This document shows positions 42,217-54,220 of a stretch of DNA of 64,000 bases, piece by piece. The notes under the pieces are model-generated. The model did no database searches. It was not told where the DNA came from and saw only the letters and a program-made list of their open reading frames with translations. How positions within the stretch are numbered: the stretch's first letter is position 1; every line of letters begins with the position of its first letter. The stretch is from Leptolyngbya sp. PCC 7375 (lineage in GTDB: Bacteria; Cyanobacteriota; Cyanobacteriia; Phormidesmidales; Phormidesmidaceae): positions 21,644 to 85,643 of the forward strand of contig NZ_JH993796.1 of the NCBI RefSeq assembly GCF_000316115.1, in the 5' to 3' direction. The position numbers and the translations under genes are program-made.

Positions 42217-43293
42217 TTAGCTATAAACAAAGTGGTTCGCATTGGCTAGATTCAACCCCTGCACATTCCTGACGATACCGATTAACTCATCGGTGGCCAA
42301 CAGATTATCCTTGTAGATATAGGTGTCGTTGCCCACAGAGCCGAGACGGTAGTTAGACCCCTGGGCCAGCTGAATCCTGTCAAAGCTAGTCTCGCCAAAG
42401 AAGTCGAGCTTATCGAAGTCAGTAATCACCGCATAGTCGGACCCGACAGCTCCGCCATCGTAAAACACGCGACCATTTTGACCGAGCACAAAGGTATCGT
42501 TATCCAACAAGGATCCACTGGTGAGGGTATCAATCTCGCCGACACCAGGTCTCAGGGACAAAGTATTCACCCCGATGAGTCGGTCATTGCCGGTGCCGCC
42601 ATTCAAGGTATCGTTGCCGGTGCCGCCATTGAGATAGTCATTGCCGCTGCCACCGAATAAGGTGTCATTACCACTGCCACCAAACAGAGAATCAAAACCG
42701 CTGCCGCCATTAAGGGTGTCATTGCCGCCAAGGCCAGACAGAATATTACGGAAACTGTTACCGTTAATCACGTTGCGGAAGTTGTTACCGGTGCCGCGAA
42801 ATGCACTGCCAGTGAGGGTCAAGTTTTCCACATGGGTGCCCAGGGTGTAGCTAACAGAAGAGAACACCGTATCGATACCCTGACCAGCGAATTCAAACAC
42901 CCGGTCAAAGGCACTGTTGACCACATAGCGGTCATTGCCGGTGCCACCATACATGGTGTCGCCACCGAGACCGCCATTGAGATAGTCATTGCCGCTGCCA
43001 CCGAATAAGGTGTCATTGCCACTGCCACCGTAGAGAAAGTCGTTGCCACCATGGCCATACAGCCGGTCGTTGCCACCGAGGCCAAAGAGAGTGTCGTTTC
43101 CTTGGAAGGCACTGAGGGTACCATTGCTGTAGCGGTCGCCTGCTAGGTAATCGCCTTGGGCACCGCCAGTAAGCCGGTCGCTGCCGCCGCCGCCATACAT
43201 ATTCCAAGACTCCCAGAAACGGAAAAGCCCAAAGCCGGATTGAGTAGCCCGAGCGACGTTGTTACCGATGGTGCCGTTGTAGGTTCTAGCCAT
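42217..43293 (-). CDS. RTX calcium-binding repeat protein (358 aa)
   Basis: Nonapeptide repeats GGxGxDxLx lie in residues 36-60, 70-125 and 185-238 (GGSGNDTLFGGSGNDYLNGG). A non-repeat linker GTHVENLTLTGSAFRGTGNN separates the blocks. The C-terminal 110 residues (GQNGRVFYDGGAVGSDYAVI) carry the usual secretion-type end of RTX proteins. There is no signal peptide, as expected for type I secretion; no transporter is in the window. The gene is the cargo of module 2. Confidence 0.85.
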   Translation of the reverse strand: MARTYNGTIGNNVARATQSGFGLFRFWESWNMYGGGGSDRLTGGAQGDYLAGDRYSNGTLSAFQGNDTLFGLGGNDRLYGHGGNDFLYGGSGNDTLFGGSGNDYLNGGLGGDTMYGGTGNDRYVVNSAFDRVFEFAGQGIDTVFSSVSYTLGTHVENLTLTGSAFRGTGNNFRNVINGNSFRNILSGLGGNDTLNGGSGFDSLFGGSGNDTLFGGSGNDYLNGGTGNDTLNGGTGNDRLIGVNTLSLRPGVGEIDTLTSGSLLDNDTFVLGQNGRVFYDGGAVGSDYAVITDFDKLDFFGETSFDRIQLAQGSNYRLGSVGNDTYIYKDNLLATDELIGIVRNVQGLNLANANHFVYS

Positions 43294-43299
43294 GATGAT

Positions 43300-43675
43300 G
43301 AGTTCTTAAGTAGGAGTGACTAAATTTGGGAGCCTGTGGGACGACAACCGGTGGGTTTGGTTTCTCCGTGTTGTCTGTGTCCTGACAAGTCCTAAATTAG
43401 GGGAGTGCCATCAGAAACTCACGATCCCTTTGTGTAAGATGGCTGGCTGAAACTGCTCAGTTTCGGTTACACAAAACTGCACAGTGCTATGCCAACGTCC
43501 ATGGGGCCTGGGATACAGCCCTAAACTTTCCCAATAGAGAATTGCCGGGTGACTGGGGTCACTCGGTTTCCTCAGCTGAATTCAGAGGAGCTTTAAGGGA
43601 TTATTGAAGCGAAGCTATGAGCACGTGTCATACGCTCAAAATCCTTATCATTAGCGGAGCCTAAGTGGATGAAGC
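43300..43675. other. Intergenic, weak leader-like similarity
   Basis: A GTGAC-TGGG-GTCAC dyad and CTCAGCTGAATTCAGAGG at 43549-43580 loosely echo the repeat-protein leader. A hairpin CTGAAACTG/CAGTTTCGG lies at 43447-43468. No gene seen. Confidence 0.3.
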
Positions 43676-43679
43676 CGCT

Positions 43680-43885
43680 TTGGCTTGAACAGCGCGATTA
43701 CGGGTAACCTTGGGCGGCTGTGGTGGTGGTATTCTGTTGGCAACGCGCAGGCCTACAGACGATGCACATACAACGTTGTAACGAGAGTGCAACCCAGTTC
43801 AAAGGCCCATGCTACAATCACTGCGCTTGAGGGCGCAGCCGCCCAGTCAAAAGCCCCAGCGATGCTAGGGCCAAGTTAGTACTAT
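43680..43885 (+). repeat. Conserved intergenic element, copy 2 of 3
   Basis: Closely matches 56825-57030 and less closely 2120-2352 (GGCTGTGGTGGTGGTA, GCAGGCCTACAGACGATGCA, ATGCTACAATCACTGCGCTT). It ends GGGCCAAGTTAGTACTATTC, as copy 1 does. Confidence 0.7.
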
Positions 43886-44284
43886 TCATCCAGCCTAAAA
43901 CATTACTCGGAGCGATGCAGCTAAGCAGGTAACCTAGCTGCCAGGGTGCGATGCTCCGCTGGAGCGGCTTCGCCATCGCAACCCACCGCTACCAAACCCC
44001 GATATCCTTAAAACGTATTGACCCAAAAGATATAGGCACTTCCCTGGATGGACGACACAGCCAACGATATCCAGCCTTTGAGCGTCACTAAAGTGTCTCT
44101 CTACCTTCATGTACAAGGTCATAGCAAGTTTGTCGCTCGTTACGAAAAGCAGGTGAGACAAAGCATCGAACAGCACTACTTGAAGGACTATGACCTGCGA
44201 GAACAAGTGAAGTGAACCCCTGAATTTGGACAGTAAAATCAGACAATAGCAAGTCTAGACTAACATGTATCAACCTGAGACATT

Positions 44285-45139
44285 CTACAATTCCTTCCTC
44301 CACTTTTCCTCAAATTCGCTGGGTGTCAAATAGCCCAAAGAAGAGTGAATTCTTTTCTTCATATACACCTCGTCTAAAAACTCTTCTATTCTCTCATACA
44401 CTTCATTAAAATTGCGATAGTCCGACAAATCAACCTCCTCTTCTTTTATTGTTCTCATGAGCCGTTCAGCATAACCATTCTCATAGGCCTTACCCACGCC
44501 TGCCATACTAATCGCTATCTCATTCTCCTCCAATATCTGAACATACGCATTGGCCGCATATTGCACCCCTTGGTCTGAATGGTGAATCTCTGGAATATAC
44601 TGGTTCAGTCCTTTCTCCAACGCTGTTATCGTTAACTGTTTCTCCATCGTTCTATCCAAGTGCCAGCCTCGAATACTGCGGGTGAACACATCCATTAATA
44701 CCGCTAAATAAACAAATTCGTCCTTCAATCGGATATAGGTGATGTCGCCGACCCATACCTGCTCTGGATACTCTACTACCAACCCTTTGACCAGATTAGG
44801 ATACCGCTTATATCCATGGACACTATTGGTTGTTCGTTTCCGTCGTATTCGTCGCTTTTCCAGTAGTCCCAATTCTCTCATTAATCGGCTGATACGTTTG
44901 TGATTAACACGCCATCCCTCTCGCTGTAATTGTTTAGTAATCCGTCGATACCCATAGGTGGGATACCGTCCCGCCACATCAATGATCGCTTTTTTTAGTT
45001 CCTCTTCTTGCGTTTGTTTGTCTGATGTTGACCGATAGTAATAACGACTCCGACTGTAGCCAATGACATCACAGATGACCTGGATTGGATACTCGCCTTT
45101 CAACTGCTCTATCATGGTTCGTTTCCGCTCAGATTCCAC
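44285..45139 (-). CDS. IS3 transposase OrfB, complete (284 aa)
   Basis: Full-length version of the copy 1 enzyme with the C-terminus SEFEEKWRKEL intact. DDE residues are in GDITYIRL, HHSDQGVQY and YAERLMRTIKEEE. The overlap with orfA has the A7 slippery run. This copy is the likely source of activity. Confidence 0.9.
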   Translation of the reverse strand: MESERKRTMIEQLKGEYPIQVICDVIGYSRSRYYYRSTSDKQTQEEELKKAIIDVAGRYPTYGYRRITKQLQREGWRVNHKRISRLMRELGLLEKRRIRRKRTTNSVHGYKRYPNLVKGLVVEYPEQVWVGDITYIRLKDEFVYLAVLMDVFTRSIRGWHLDRTMEKQLTITALEKGLNQYIPEIHHSDQGVQYAANAYVQILEENEIAISMAGVGKAYENGYAERLMRTIKEEEVDLSDYRNFNEVYERIEEFLDEVYMKKRIHSSLGYLTPSEFEEKWRKEL

Positions 45140-45414
45140 AAGTCTGAAGCTTTTTTTGCCACCGCTAACTCCATCGTTAACCGACCCACCATTCGTTCCA
45201 ATTCGGCTATTCGTTCGGCTGATTCATTTCCTCCTCCTTTGCCTCCAAACGCTAAATGCGCTTGTTTAAGAAATTCATTACGCCAACGATTGATCACTGA
45301 CGTATGGACTTTATGGGCTCGACTGGCTGCGCTCACACTCCGTTGGCCGCTGACGATCTCCAGCACCACTTTTGCCTTAAATTCGCTACTGTAGTTTCTT
45401 GGCTTGCTGGCCAT
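45112..45414 (-). CDS. IS3 transposase OrfA, copy 2 (100 aa)
   Basis: Same sequence as the OrfA of copy 1. HTH in QRSVSAASRAHKVHTSVINR and a leucine-zipper-like end. Confidence 0.85.
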   Translation of the reverse strand: MASKPRNYSSEFKAKVVLEIVSGQRSVSAASRAHKVHTSVINRWRNEFLKQAHLAFGGKGGGNESAERIAELERMVGRLTMELAVAKKASDLWNLSGNEP

Positions 45415-45652
45415 ATTCCTTCCCCCGATTGGACTCTAGCTTACGCTCTCTCAGTCCTGTCCTAATTTTGGGGGTCACTACAAAGACCTCGGTGGCAATG
45501 ATTACCTGCTGAGGTTTACCCATAGCGGCCTAGACGACCTCAGGCGGCAAATTGATTTACTACTGAGCTATGCGGATTCTGAAGCCGACATGTACGACTG
45601 CTTCATTGAAGCTGATATTGAGAATGCGGAAGAACTGGGGCTGGTTGAATAG

Positions 45653-46017
45653 CAGAAAGGCTATAGGGTTCCATAGGCTGGATTATCGTTATAGCCACAA
45701 TAAGCATTGATAGCCTTTGTTGATGCGATCTCAAGTGTACGTCAGGCCATAGGATGCGCTGTGGTAGCCTGTGGCGTAGAGGGCGGAGGGTGGCCACTAG
45801 CGAGGGCCGAGCGAAACTGAGACGTGCCGGTGTGAGTACACGGGAACAACAGCTTGTTTAGAAGTGGTTAAACCTGGATGAGGTAGTAGCCGGTGGTACT
45901 CCATGGGCTGCGGTTTTGGGTGATGGATGGAGGTGATTGCGATCGCAAAGTCTAGAAGGCATTGAATTGCTGCGCTCAGGAGCAACTAGTCTCATAGAAT
46001 CATTACGGTTATGCGTC
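45653..46017. other. Intergenic, no gene seen
   Basis: One HIP1 site and no frame with a credible start. Minus-strand frames here have no ribosome-binding site. Confidence 0.35.
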
Positions 46018-46770
46018 TTATTCATGAGACCTCAGCCACTTTTGACCAATTTGGCGGGCAAATGATCTAGCCTCATGCTCTGTCATGGGTTTGGAAGGGG
46101 GAACTTTGTTCGATACAGCATGCCTAGCCTCCAAGCCCATAATATCTGGATGATTAATTGATCGATAAAACCTTTGAAGTTGCTTCTTCGTTGCGAATGC
46201 GCCTAAATCTCCATCAAGATCTTTTTTGATCAAATCCACTATGTGTCCCGCCTGAGTCATTGAAAGAGATGAAACTTTCAAAAGTTTCATTATTTGAACT
46301 ACAACCGGGTTATCAATAGCCGCAGCAATACGAGATATTTGAGCCATTCGTTTCCGAGCATTTTCAACACGCTGGGCCTCTACCAATCTTGCCCGTTCTT
46401 CCTCGGATAAGTGCGGATTGGATGGTGGGCCAGATTTCATTGTTCCACCATCCACCTCTCCACCTACAAGCTTTGCAGACCTGTGATTAGTTACTGAGCC
46501 ATCAGCATTCTGTTTCCAGAGATCTCCAACATCGACATTCAAATCAACTTCTTCAAGTAATCCGATTCGGAAGAGCTTAGTCTTGAGCTGGACTGCATCT
46601 TCGCGTACCAGAGTAGCTAATTCATATTCTTCATATTTTGGATGAGTCAATACCCAACTTACTTCTGGGTCAAATGTCGCTTCAGCAATTGCATACCCAG
46701 AATGAGCTAGTGCTGAGCGGATTAGCTCAATGTCATCTGGCGTCTTTAATAGCTCTACGCTCCATTTCAT
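46018..46770 (-). CDS. Hypothetical protein (250 aa)
   Basis: A soluble protein starting MKWSVELLKTPDDIELIRSA. The middle is helical and basic (LSEEERARLVEAQRVENARK), and the C-terminal third (KKQLQRFYRSINHPDIMGLE) is likely helical as well. No motif decides its function. No neighbour within 250 bp. Confidence 0.55.
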   Translation of the reverse strand: MKWSVELLKTPDDIELIRSALAHSGYAIAEATFDPEVSWVLTHPKYEEYELATLVREDAVQLKTKLFRIGLLEEVDLNVDVGDLWKQNADGSVTNHRSAKLVGGEVDGGTMKSGPPSNPHLSEEERARLVEAQRVENARKRMAQISRIAAAIDNPVVVQIMKLLKVSSLSMTQAGHIVDLIKKDLDGDLGAFATKKQLQRFYRSINHPDIMGLEARHAVSNKVPPSKPMTEHEARSFARQIGQKWLRSHE

Positions 46771-47160
46771 AATACAGACTTACCCAGATATATCTTCTCT
46801 TATTCTATTCTCCACAGAATAGTGGCTGAAATAGAGTTTTCTCTTAATCATCCAAGGCCTTATACAGTGGAATAGTTGCCGTGGCCGCAGCCAATCAACC
46901 ACCGATAGAAAACCTAAAATCATTGCCAGGAAACAGCTTCAGCCTACTGAAAAGACTTTAGCAAGACTGTAAGGACAAACAGCAGCATCAGGCCTTGAGG
47001 CAACTGGCACACTCCCACACAGTCCATCTTCAGTCCCAAAATAAGACCAACTGCCACAGGGCTCATTACAGCCCCCCTGTCGGTGGCTTTGCGATCGCAA
47101 AGCCTCTCAGCCATTAAGCCAACGTATCTCAGCCTAATGGCCAATTAGGACCAGCGGGGG

Positions 47161-49566
<2,406 letters not shown>

Positions 49567-50041
49567 CATTCGCGCAGGAAGTTACGGTAGCGACCAAAAT
49601 TTCTCTGATTCTATCCAGAAGCCATTTAGCCGTTTTACATCAGAATCAAGCATAAAAGGTACCGAAGACCCAAAAGTTTTCTGTACCAGTAAGAAGTGTG
49701 ACTTAAGAGCGATATTTCAAATGATTCATCTTAGGAAGAGTTCTACTGCCATCCTCAATGAAATTATCACAAGAACTATTAACCACTGTATGAAATCATC
49801 CTTCTATTAGGCTGTCATATCATAGCATTGAGTTGGGTAGTTCTATTATGTGCAGGATAGAAAAAATAGCATTGCCCGTCATCCTTGAGAAATAAGGGTT
49901 TGAAGTAAGGTTGATTATTCTCTAGCCTTCCTGAAATAGGACTACCTTGAGTTAGCCATACAAGTAAACTAAATTCGGAGATTTTTAGGCAGCATGTTTG
50001 GCTGAAATAAAATAGGTCTTTCGAGCCAAGGAGAAAATAAA
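49567..50041. other. Intergenic, no gene seen
   Basis: AT-rich; the promoter of the gene at 50042 must lie here. No dyad or repeat stands out. Confidence 0.35.
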
Positions 50042-50425
50042 ATGGCAGGAACAGTGGCTGATTATAAAGTCCTAAGAGATAAATCTTTCTTCCTCGAAGA
50101 TAAGGCAGGCAAGGACACTAAGAGGTTTGGATTTGGCCTTCCAGGAAAGTTTCATGGAGGTTCAGGGCCATCCCATATGGGTATATTTTCCTTTGGGTTA
50201 GGCGAAGTTAAGGCCGATCTTAAATTCGATATATACTTGAATGGCGAAGTAGTTTATCACAGTGGGTACGTGAAAAGTCTTCCACTATCCCAATCAGATA
50301 GAACCATTCAAGAAGCATTCGACAGTAGCATTCTTAGAGTTCAAGACAATGAAGTGACAGTCCAAATCCGAGAAGGATCAGGTCGTTTTCATGACCTGAT
50401 AATTTGGTTCCAACGAGATACCTGA
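50042..50425 (+). CDS. Hypothetical protein (127 aa)
   Basis: ATG 50042 follows AAGGAG by 8 nt. A soluble, beta-rich protein (MAGTVADYKVLRDKSFFLED, KADLKFDIYLNGEVVYHSGY). Glycine-rich region GFGLPGKFHGGSGPSH. No family recognised; a single-gene unit with its own terminator at 50612. Confidence 0.6.
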   Translation: MAGTVADYKVLRDKSFFLEDKAGKDTKRFGFGLPGKFHGGSGPSHMGIFSFGLGEVKADLKFDIYLNGEVVYHSGYVKSLPLSQSDRTIQEAFDSSILRVQDNEVTVQIREGSGRFHDLIIWFQRDT

Positions 50426-50611
50426 AGATAGCGACGGTTGCGGCATCAGTGTCTATCAGTTTCCGCAACACACAAACATCTCTCGGACAACCGCTTATGC
50501 TCTCTACAACAATAGCTGAGCAGTAATTGTTTTGGACTAGATGACGGTTCATGACAGCTACCCTAGCATTAGGCCTATCTGAAGGATTTGTTGCTGAAGA
50601 ATTTAGCTAAA

Positions 50612-50662
50612 AACCAGCACATCACCGGCGATTCTTTAGCGGCCTGATGTGCTGGTTTATTT
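50612..50662. terminator. Strong bidirectional terminator hairpin
   Basis: AACCAGCACATCA and TGATGTGCTGGTT form a 13-bp stem, with T/A runs on both sides. It lies between convergent genes 50042 (+) and 50666 (-). Confidence 0.8.
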
Positions 50663-50665
50663 CCG

Positions 50666-50905
50666 CTAATTTCTCTCACCATATTCCGTTTTATTCACCC
50701 CAATTCTTCTCATCGTTTCTAGGACTATGGTGAGTTCTTCGACAACCAGAGCACGGCTCCAACTCTCAGAGGCGAATGGGGCAAGCTTGGCGCAAATTTC
50801 AGATAGTACCTTGGCTTCCTCTAAGGTTTTGATTTTCTTTTTCCCGCTGGCGTATTGAGCTGTAAATGTTTCCAGTGCTCCAAGTAATTCACCACACATT
50901 TCCAT
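50666..50905 (-). CDS. Hypothetical helical protein (79 aa, start uncertain)
   Basis: MEMCGELLGALETFTAQYAS, a coiled-coil region KTLEEAKVLSEICAKLAPFA and a basic tail. The frame continues open upstream to about 51005 (IQRPTEAPRQDLEAYRLAHL) without a standard start, so the N-terminus may be longer or have been lost. Confidence 0.45.
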   Translation of the reverse strand: MEMCGELLGALETFTAQYASGKKKIKTLEEAKVLSEICAKLAPFASESWSRALVVEELTIVLETMRRIGVNKTEYGERN

Positions 50906-51059
50906 GGCACCCCTACCGGCTTCCAGATGGGCAAGGCGATAGGCTTCCAGGTCTTGCCGGGGAGCTTCTGTAGGCCTTTGTATAGCAGTCGTTCCAAAAT
51001 GTACGCTAAGCCGTCCAGTTCAGTGGACAAAACCAGCGAAAGCTATATATACTATGGGT

Positions 51060-51350
51060 TATGGGGTTTTCTGCATAACCCCTCGAAAAGGTATAGTCCA
51101 GAATGATACAAGTGAGTCTCGTTTCTGGAATATGTTTTCCATTCGTTCCACTCAAACTGAAACGATCTAATGAAAGGCTTTCATTTCAATGTTTTGAGTG
51201 TCTCGTAAAGCCTAAGAGGATTTGAGAATTGCGTAATGAGACATGAATTGAGACACACTTGTCACTACGTCTCAAAAAGTACACTTTCTGAGACACTCCT
51301 CAGCGGGAAGACCTGGTGCCGAGTGACGCCCATGTGAGCAAGGCAGATGA
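51060..51350. repeat. Cluster of GAGACA/TGTCTC motifs
   Basis: TGAGACA occurs in both orientations at about 51236, 51249, 51272 and 51289 (for example ATGAGACATGAATTGAGACA). Also a repeated TGAAACG/CGTTTCA-like pair around 51118-51166. Operator-like; no gene. Confidence 0.4.
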
Positions 51351-51358
51351 TTAAATAA

Positions 51359-51577
51359 ATGGCTACAAGCTTTGTAGAGAGAGGAATCAACCGTTACATC
51401 AATTCATCGGTATTACGCCAAGACTTAGTCGTCTCAAAGTGGAATATACCTTTTCGGGGGGATATGCAAATAACCCCTACAACGAACAACGACCGTCCAC
51501 GACGTAGAGATGTGCAGTGTGGCTGGTTTTTGTGGTGGGTGGGTTGCGATCGCAAATTCGTTCTTTCTAGCACTTAG
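51359..51577 (+). CDS. Possible small protein (72 aa)
   Basis: ATG 51359 reads MATSFVERGINRYINSSVLR, then a basic stretch RPRRRDVQCG. No ribosome-binding site and no homologue known to me. The C-terminus runs through a HIP1 site. Low support. Confidence 0.25.
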   Translation: MATSFVERGINRYINSSVLRQDLVVSKWNIPFRGDMQITPTTNNDRPRRRDVQCGWFLWWVGCDRKFVLSST

Positions 51578-51619
51578 AATTCTGCTGAATACCCTGTTTC
51601 AGAGATTTTGAGGAAATAT

Positions 51620-52075
51620 CTAAGCTGCACAAAAAGCTACTGCTAACAGAATCAGAAATAAGGTAGCCATAACTCCACCTATCCCTGAACCTGATTTAGA
51701 TATGGGCTGATTTTGTTTGTTGATACGTGTTACGTTCACAGGTGCTCTACGCACTATTTCTGGTTGTCTTAAAAAGTCTTCGGAATCTGTGTCCGAGTCT
51801 TCATATACGACTCTAGGCGGTCTACGCACTATTTCTGGTTGTCTTAAAAAGTCTTCGGAATCTGTGTCCGAGTCTTCATATACGACTCTAGGCGGTCTAC
51901 GCACTATTTCTGGTTGTCTTAAAAAGTCTTCGGAATCTGTATCGACCTCATCAAGTTCAATGTTTTCGAGTATTGTTAACCTTATCTGCTGCTCAATTTC
52001 GTCAAGCTGTCGCAACAGATCTGCTTTCTCAGCCCAAAGTCTTTCTAGGTAGATTCGCCGCTCATTGTATCTCAT
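51620..52075 (-). CDS. Membrane-anchored protein with three 25-residue repeats (151 aa)
   Basis: An N-terminal coiled coil (ERLWAEKADLLRQLDEIEQQ), then three repeats of DSEDFLRQPEIVRRPPRVVY type from DNA units of exactly 75 bp, and a C-terminal TM helix (GGVMATLFLILLAVAFCAA). The repeats alternate acidic (DTDSED) and basic (RRPPR) blocks. It is a tail-anchored protein with a cytoplasmic linker. Function unknown. Confidence 0.65.
   Translation of the reverse strand: MRYNERRIYLERLWAEKADLLRQLDEIEQQIRLTILENIELDEVDTDSEDFLRQPEIVRRPPRVVYEDSDTDSEDFLRQPEIVRRPPRVVYEDSDTDSEDFLRQPEIVRRAPVNVTRINKQNQPISKSGSGIGGVMATLFLILLAVAFCAA
51746..51943. repeat. 75-bp tandem repeats
   Basis: TCTACGCACTATTTCTGGTT recurs at 51746, 51821 and 51896, with nearly identical units. 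They encode the 25-residue repeats of the 51620 gene. Confidence 0.85.
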
Positions 52076-52797
52076 TCCTCCTCCTTGCCATCGCAGCGCT
52101 GAACGGGAATTCTAATTTAAGGATAAAAATTTATACTCACTACGGCGCATCTTTGCAACGGTGTGCATCATTGCTACATGCACTGTAATTAGTAAGTGAA
52201 TGTGCGATCGCAACGCCCCACCTCTAAAACGGCACCACCACATCCCGCAATGCCTCAAACCACACCGCCTGACTCAGTGCCACGTGGTACGGCAAAGACC
52301 GAAAGTACTTCAATAGAGATATCTCACTGATAGGCAAGGATACCAGTGACAAATAACAACGTTACCGTTTGTATCAGAGAAGAGATTTTTAAGCACTACA
52401 GGAATATGCTGTACACATGAGTTGAAAAGCTCATAGCCGCTGCAAAAGGAGGTCTAACGATAGCTATTTCGATAGAATCATCTGAAGGATCAAAAACAGC
52501 ACCCAAACACTTCACTGATATTTCTTCTTACTTGCACTAGAGAGTCCTGTTTATAGTAGGTTCGCCTGATATACAACAACTCTGAGCAGTCTTGTTTATC
52601 TTAGAAGAGTCCCTCAGCCGATTGTTCTGGGTGCTGTTGTAGTTTAAAGCTGTGATCGCAGACACACGCCAAGCAAACTTGATGGTTGTATGAGGAGACG
52701 ATGGGATTGTCTGGCAAAGGCTCCTACATGAATCTCTTCGGCTTAGAGTGGACTCATAGAAGAACGATTTATTGAATACCACTCTATATCTAAACCG
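52076..52797. other. Intergenic, contains one gene remnant
   Basis: Apart from the ALRDVVVPF tail (52223-52300, minus strand), there is no supported gene. A minus-strand frame at 52537 lacks any signal. Confidence 0.4.
52223..52300 (-). pseudogene. C-terminal remnant ending ALRDVVVPF, second copy
   Basis: The minus frame YHVALSQAVWFEALRDVVVP plus F and stop. Similar to the tail at 40071 and probably a fragment of the same gene family. Confidence 0.4.
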
Positions 52798-52798
52798 A

Positions 52799-52838
52799 AG
52801 CCTCCATGGACCTCAGCGTCCGTGGGGGCTTCTTATTG
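52799..52838. terminator. Terminator hairpin
   Basis: GCCTCCATGGAC and GTCCGTGGGGGC pair over 12 positions (G-T pairs included), followed by TTCTTATT on the plus strand. It overlaps the 3' end of the 52833 gene on the other strand. Confidence 0.55.
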
Positions 52839-53501
52839 GCCTCTCTGTTGACCTGGCAAGGGAAGCACAACATCTAGGGTTTCCAGCACCCACCGGGCAG
52901 CAATAGCAATCTGCTCAGGGCTAAAGTAATCGCTCTCATAGGCGGCGTTCATTTCCTCATCGCTGAACAGATTGCCATCATCGGCGTATTCTCCCAAGTG
53001 ATAGACCAACTGAAATAATTCATCAGGGGTAGGATTAGCCAGATAATCACGAATATATGGCCGCCAGTAGCGTGCTTCTTCCCCCGCCCGCTGCGCGGCA
53101 ATTTTATCGGCCATCATCGCTACATAATCCGGATCCAACATATCGAGCCGCTCAATTTTTGGACTATTCAACTCAATCCGTTCACCCCTGGGCAGGTCAG
53201 GATTATCGATCCACTCAGCATCGCTAAATACATCTGGGATAGGATCGCGTTGCCGAAACACACAATTGCCGTCACTGCGGTAAGCCATTGTTTTACCACC
53301 GTCACGGACATCAAGGCTCCGATTTAGCACGATCACGGTGGGGGTGCCATGGATGGAGTCAACGTAGTGGTTTAGCACCTCGCCTTCTTGGAGAAAGTAA
53401 TAAAACGGGTGATCGTTGGGTTGGCGGTCTTGCGGCGGCTTGAGAGCGGATTGAACGATGTAAACCTCATCCCCGATGTCAAATTCTTTAATCTTCGACA
53501 T
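52833..53501 (-). CDS. Hypothetical protein (222 aa)
   Basis: ATG 53501 (MSKIKEFDIGDEVYIVQSAL) opens a beta-rich first domain, possibly SH3-like. The C-terminal half is helical (NPTPDELFQLVYHLGEYADD) and acidic. No family recognised. Spacing to the S24 gene (107 bp) suggests separate transcription. Confidence 0.55.
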   Translation of the reverse strand: MSKIKEFDIGDEVYIVQSALKPPQDRQPNDHPFYYFLQEGEVLNHYVDSIHGTPTVIVLNRSLDVRDGGKTMAYRSDGNCVFRQRDPIPDVFSDAEWIDNPDLPRGERIELNSPKIERLDMLDPDYVAMMADKIAAQRAGEEARYWRPYIRDYLANPTPDELFQLVYHLGEYADDGNLFSDEEMNAAYESDYFSPEQIAIAARWVLETLDVVLPLPGQQRGQ

Positions 53502-53608
53502 TGCGATTACGCCTGCTGCCACCCAACACCCCTTAGCTTAAAAGAATTGCGTTGCTTGGTTGCATAGAGTTGCGATCTCAACTTCCTAATCACTCAAGCC
53601 GATGGAAT

Positions 53609-54217
53609 TTAGAGATTGCGACGAATAGCGCTTCTAACAATCCCAGAAACGTACACCGCAGCTTCAGAGGATTCAGATATCACGATTGGCTCATGATCTT
53701 CATTTTCTGATTTGAGCGTAATCACTTCATCTTCCTGGTGATAACACTTGACCATAACTTCGTCATTCACAGAGACAATCACAATATCCCCATTCTGCGG
53801 CGGCTGCAGAGAAGAATCAATCTCTTCCACAATCAACCAATCTCCCGGATGAATTCCAATGCCGGTCATAGAATCTCCTATAACGGACACGATAAAAGTC
53901 TTCTCAGGATTGTCAATCAATGCCTCGTGAAGATTGATTTGGTTATGCGCGATACCTCCGGACGATGGTGACGTTCCACCTAGCTCTGATGGGGCACTTG
54001 CGCCCGCTGAAACAGGATAATCATAGTGGTTTACTCTATTTTCCCTGCAGTTGTAGAGAGCATCAATGATGTCTTGTCCATCCTCTCCTGGGACCCAAAC
54101 ATCGTGCAATGCTGCGACAAGAGCATTCCCGAGTGATCTGGGGACACCCACCTTCATTAATTTCTCTCCCCACTTCAGTTTTTTGCCGGAGTTTTCTCTG
54201 TAACCACCACTAGGCAT
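53609..54217 (-). CDS. S24 (LexA/UmuD-like) peptidase (202 aa)
   Basis: The catalytic Ser is in VIGDSMTGIGI and the Lys in EVMVKCYHQ, with the usual spacing of UmuD/LexA-type S24 peptidases. A likely self-cleavage site Ala-Gly lies in YPVSAGASAP. The N-terminus is short and basic (MPSGGYRENSGKKLKWGEKL) and has no LexA-type HTH, so it is closer to UmuD. No UmuC polymerase follows. It may answer DNA damage. Confidence 0.8.
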   Translation of the reverse strand: MPSGGYRENSGKKLKWGEKLMKVGVPRSLGNALVAALHDVWVPGEDGQDIIDALYNCRENRVNHYDYPVSAGASAPSELGGTSPSSGGIAHNQINLHEALIDNPEKTFIVSVIGDSMTGIGIHPGDWLIVEEIDSSLQPPQNGDIVIVSVNDEVMVKCYHQEDEVITLKSENEDHEPIVISESSEAAVYVSGIVRSAIRRNL

Positions 54218-54220
54218 GAC

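Larger units (their letters stand above)
44208..45482 (-). mobile_element. IS3-family (IS150-like) insertion sequence, copy 2
   Basis: Target duplication AAG (44205-44207, 45483-45485). 1275 bp, otherwise apparently identical to copy 1 except for one base. Confidence 0.9.
44048..45652 (+). pseudogene. Small hypothetical gene broken by IS3
   Basis: Bases 44048-44207 (MDDTANDIQPLSVTKVSLYL ... KDYDLREQ) and 45486-45652 (DLGGNDYLLRFTHSGLDDLR ... EELGLVE) join exactly when IS3 and one AAG are removed, giving a 109-residue protein. The protein was acidic and soluble. No family recognised; no other defect seen, so the insertion is recent. Confidence 0.75.

Noticed and set aside
42478..43207. Several ORFs in other frames of the RTX gene
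   Set aside because: Repetitive GGxGxD coding yields long false frames on both strands.
51746..51943. CRISPR array
   Set aside because: Units are contiguous 75-bp coding repeats with no spacers.
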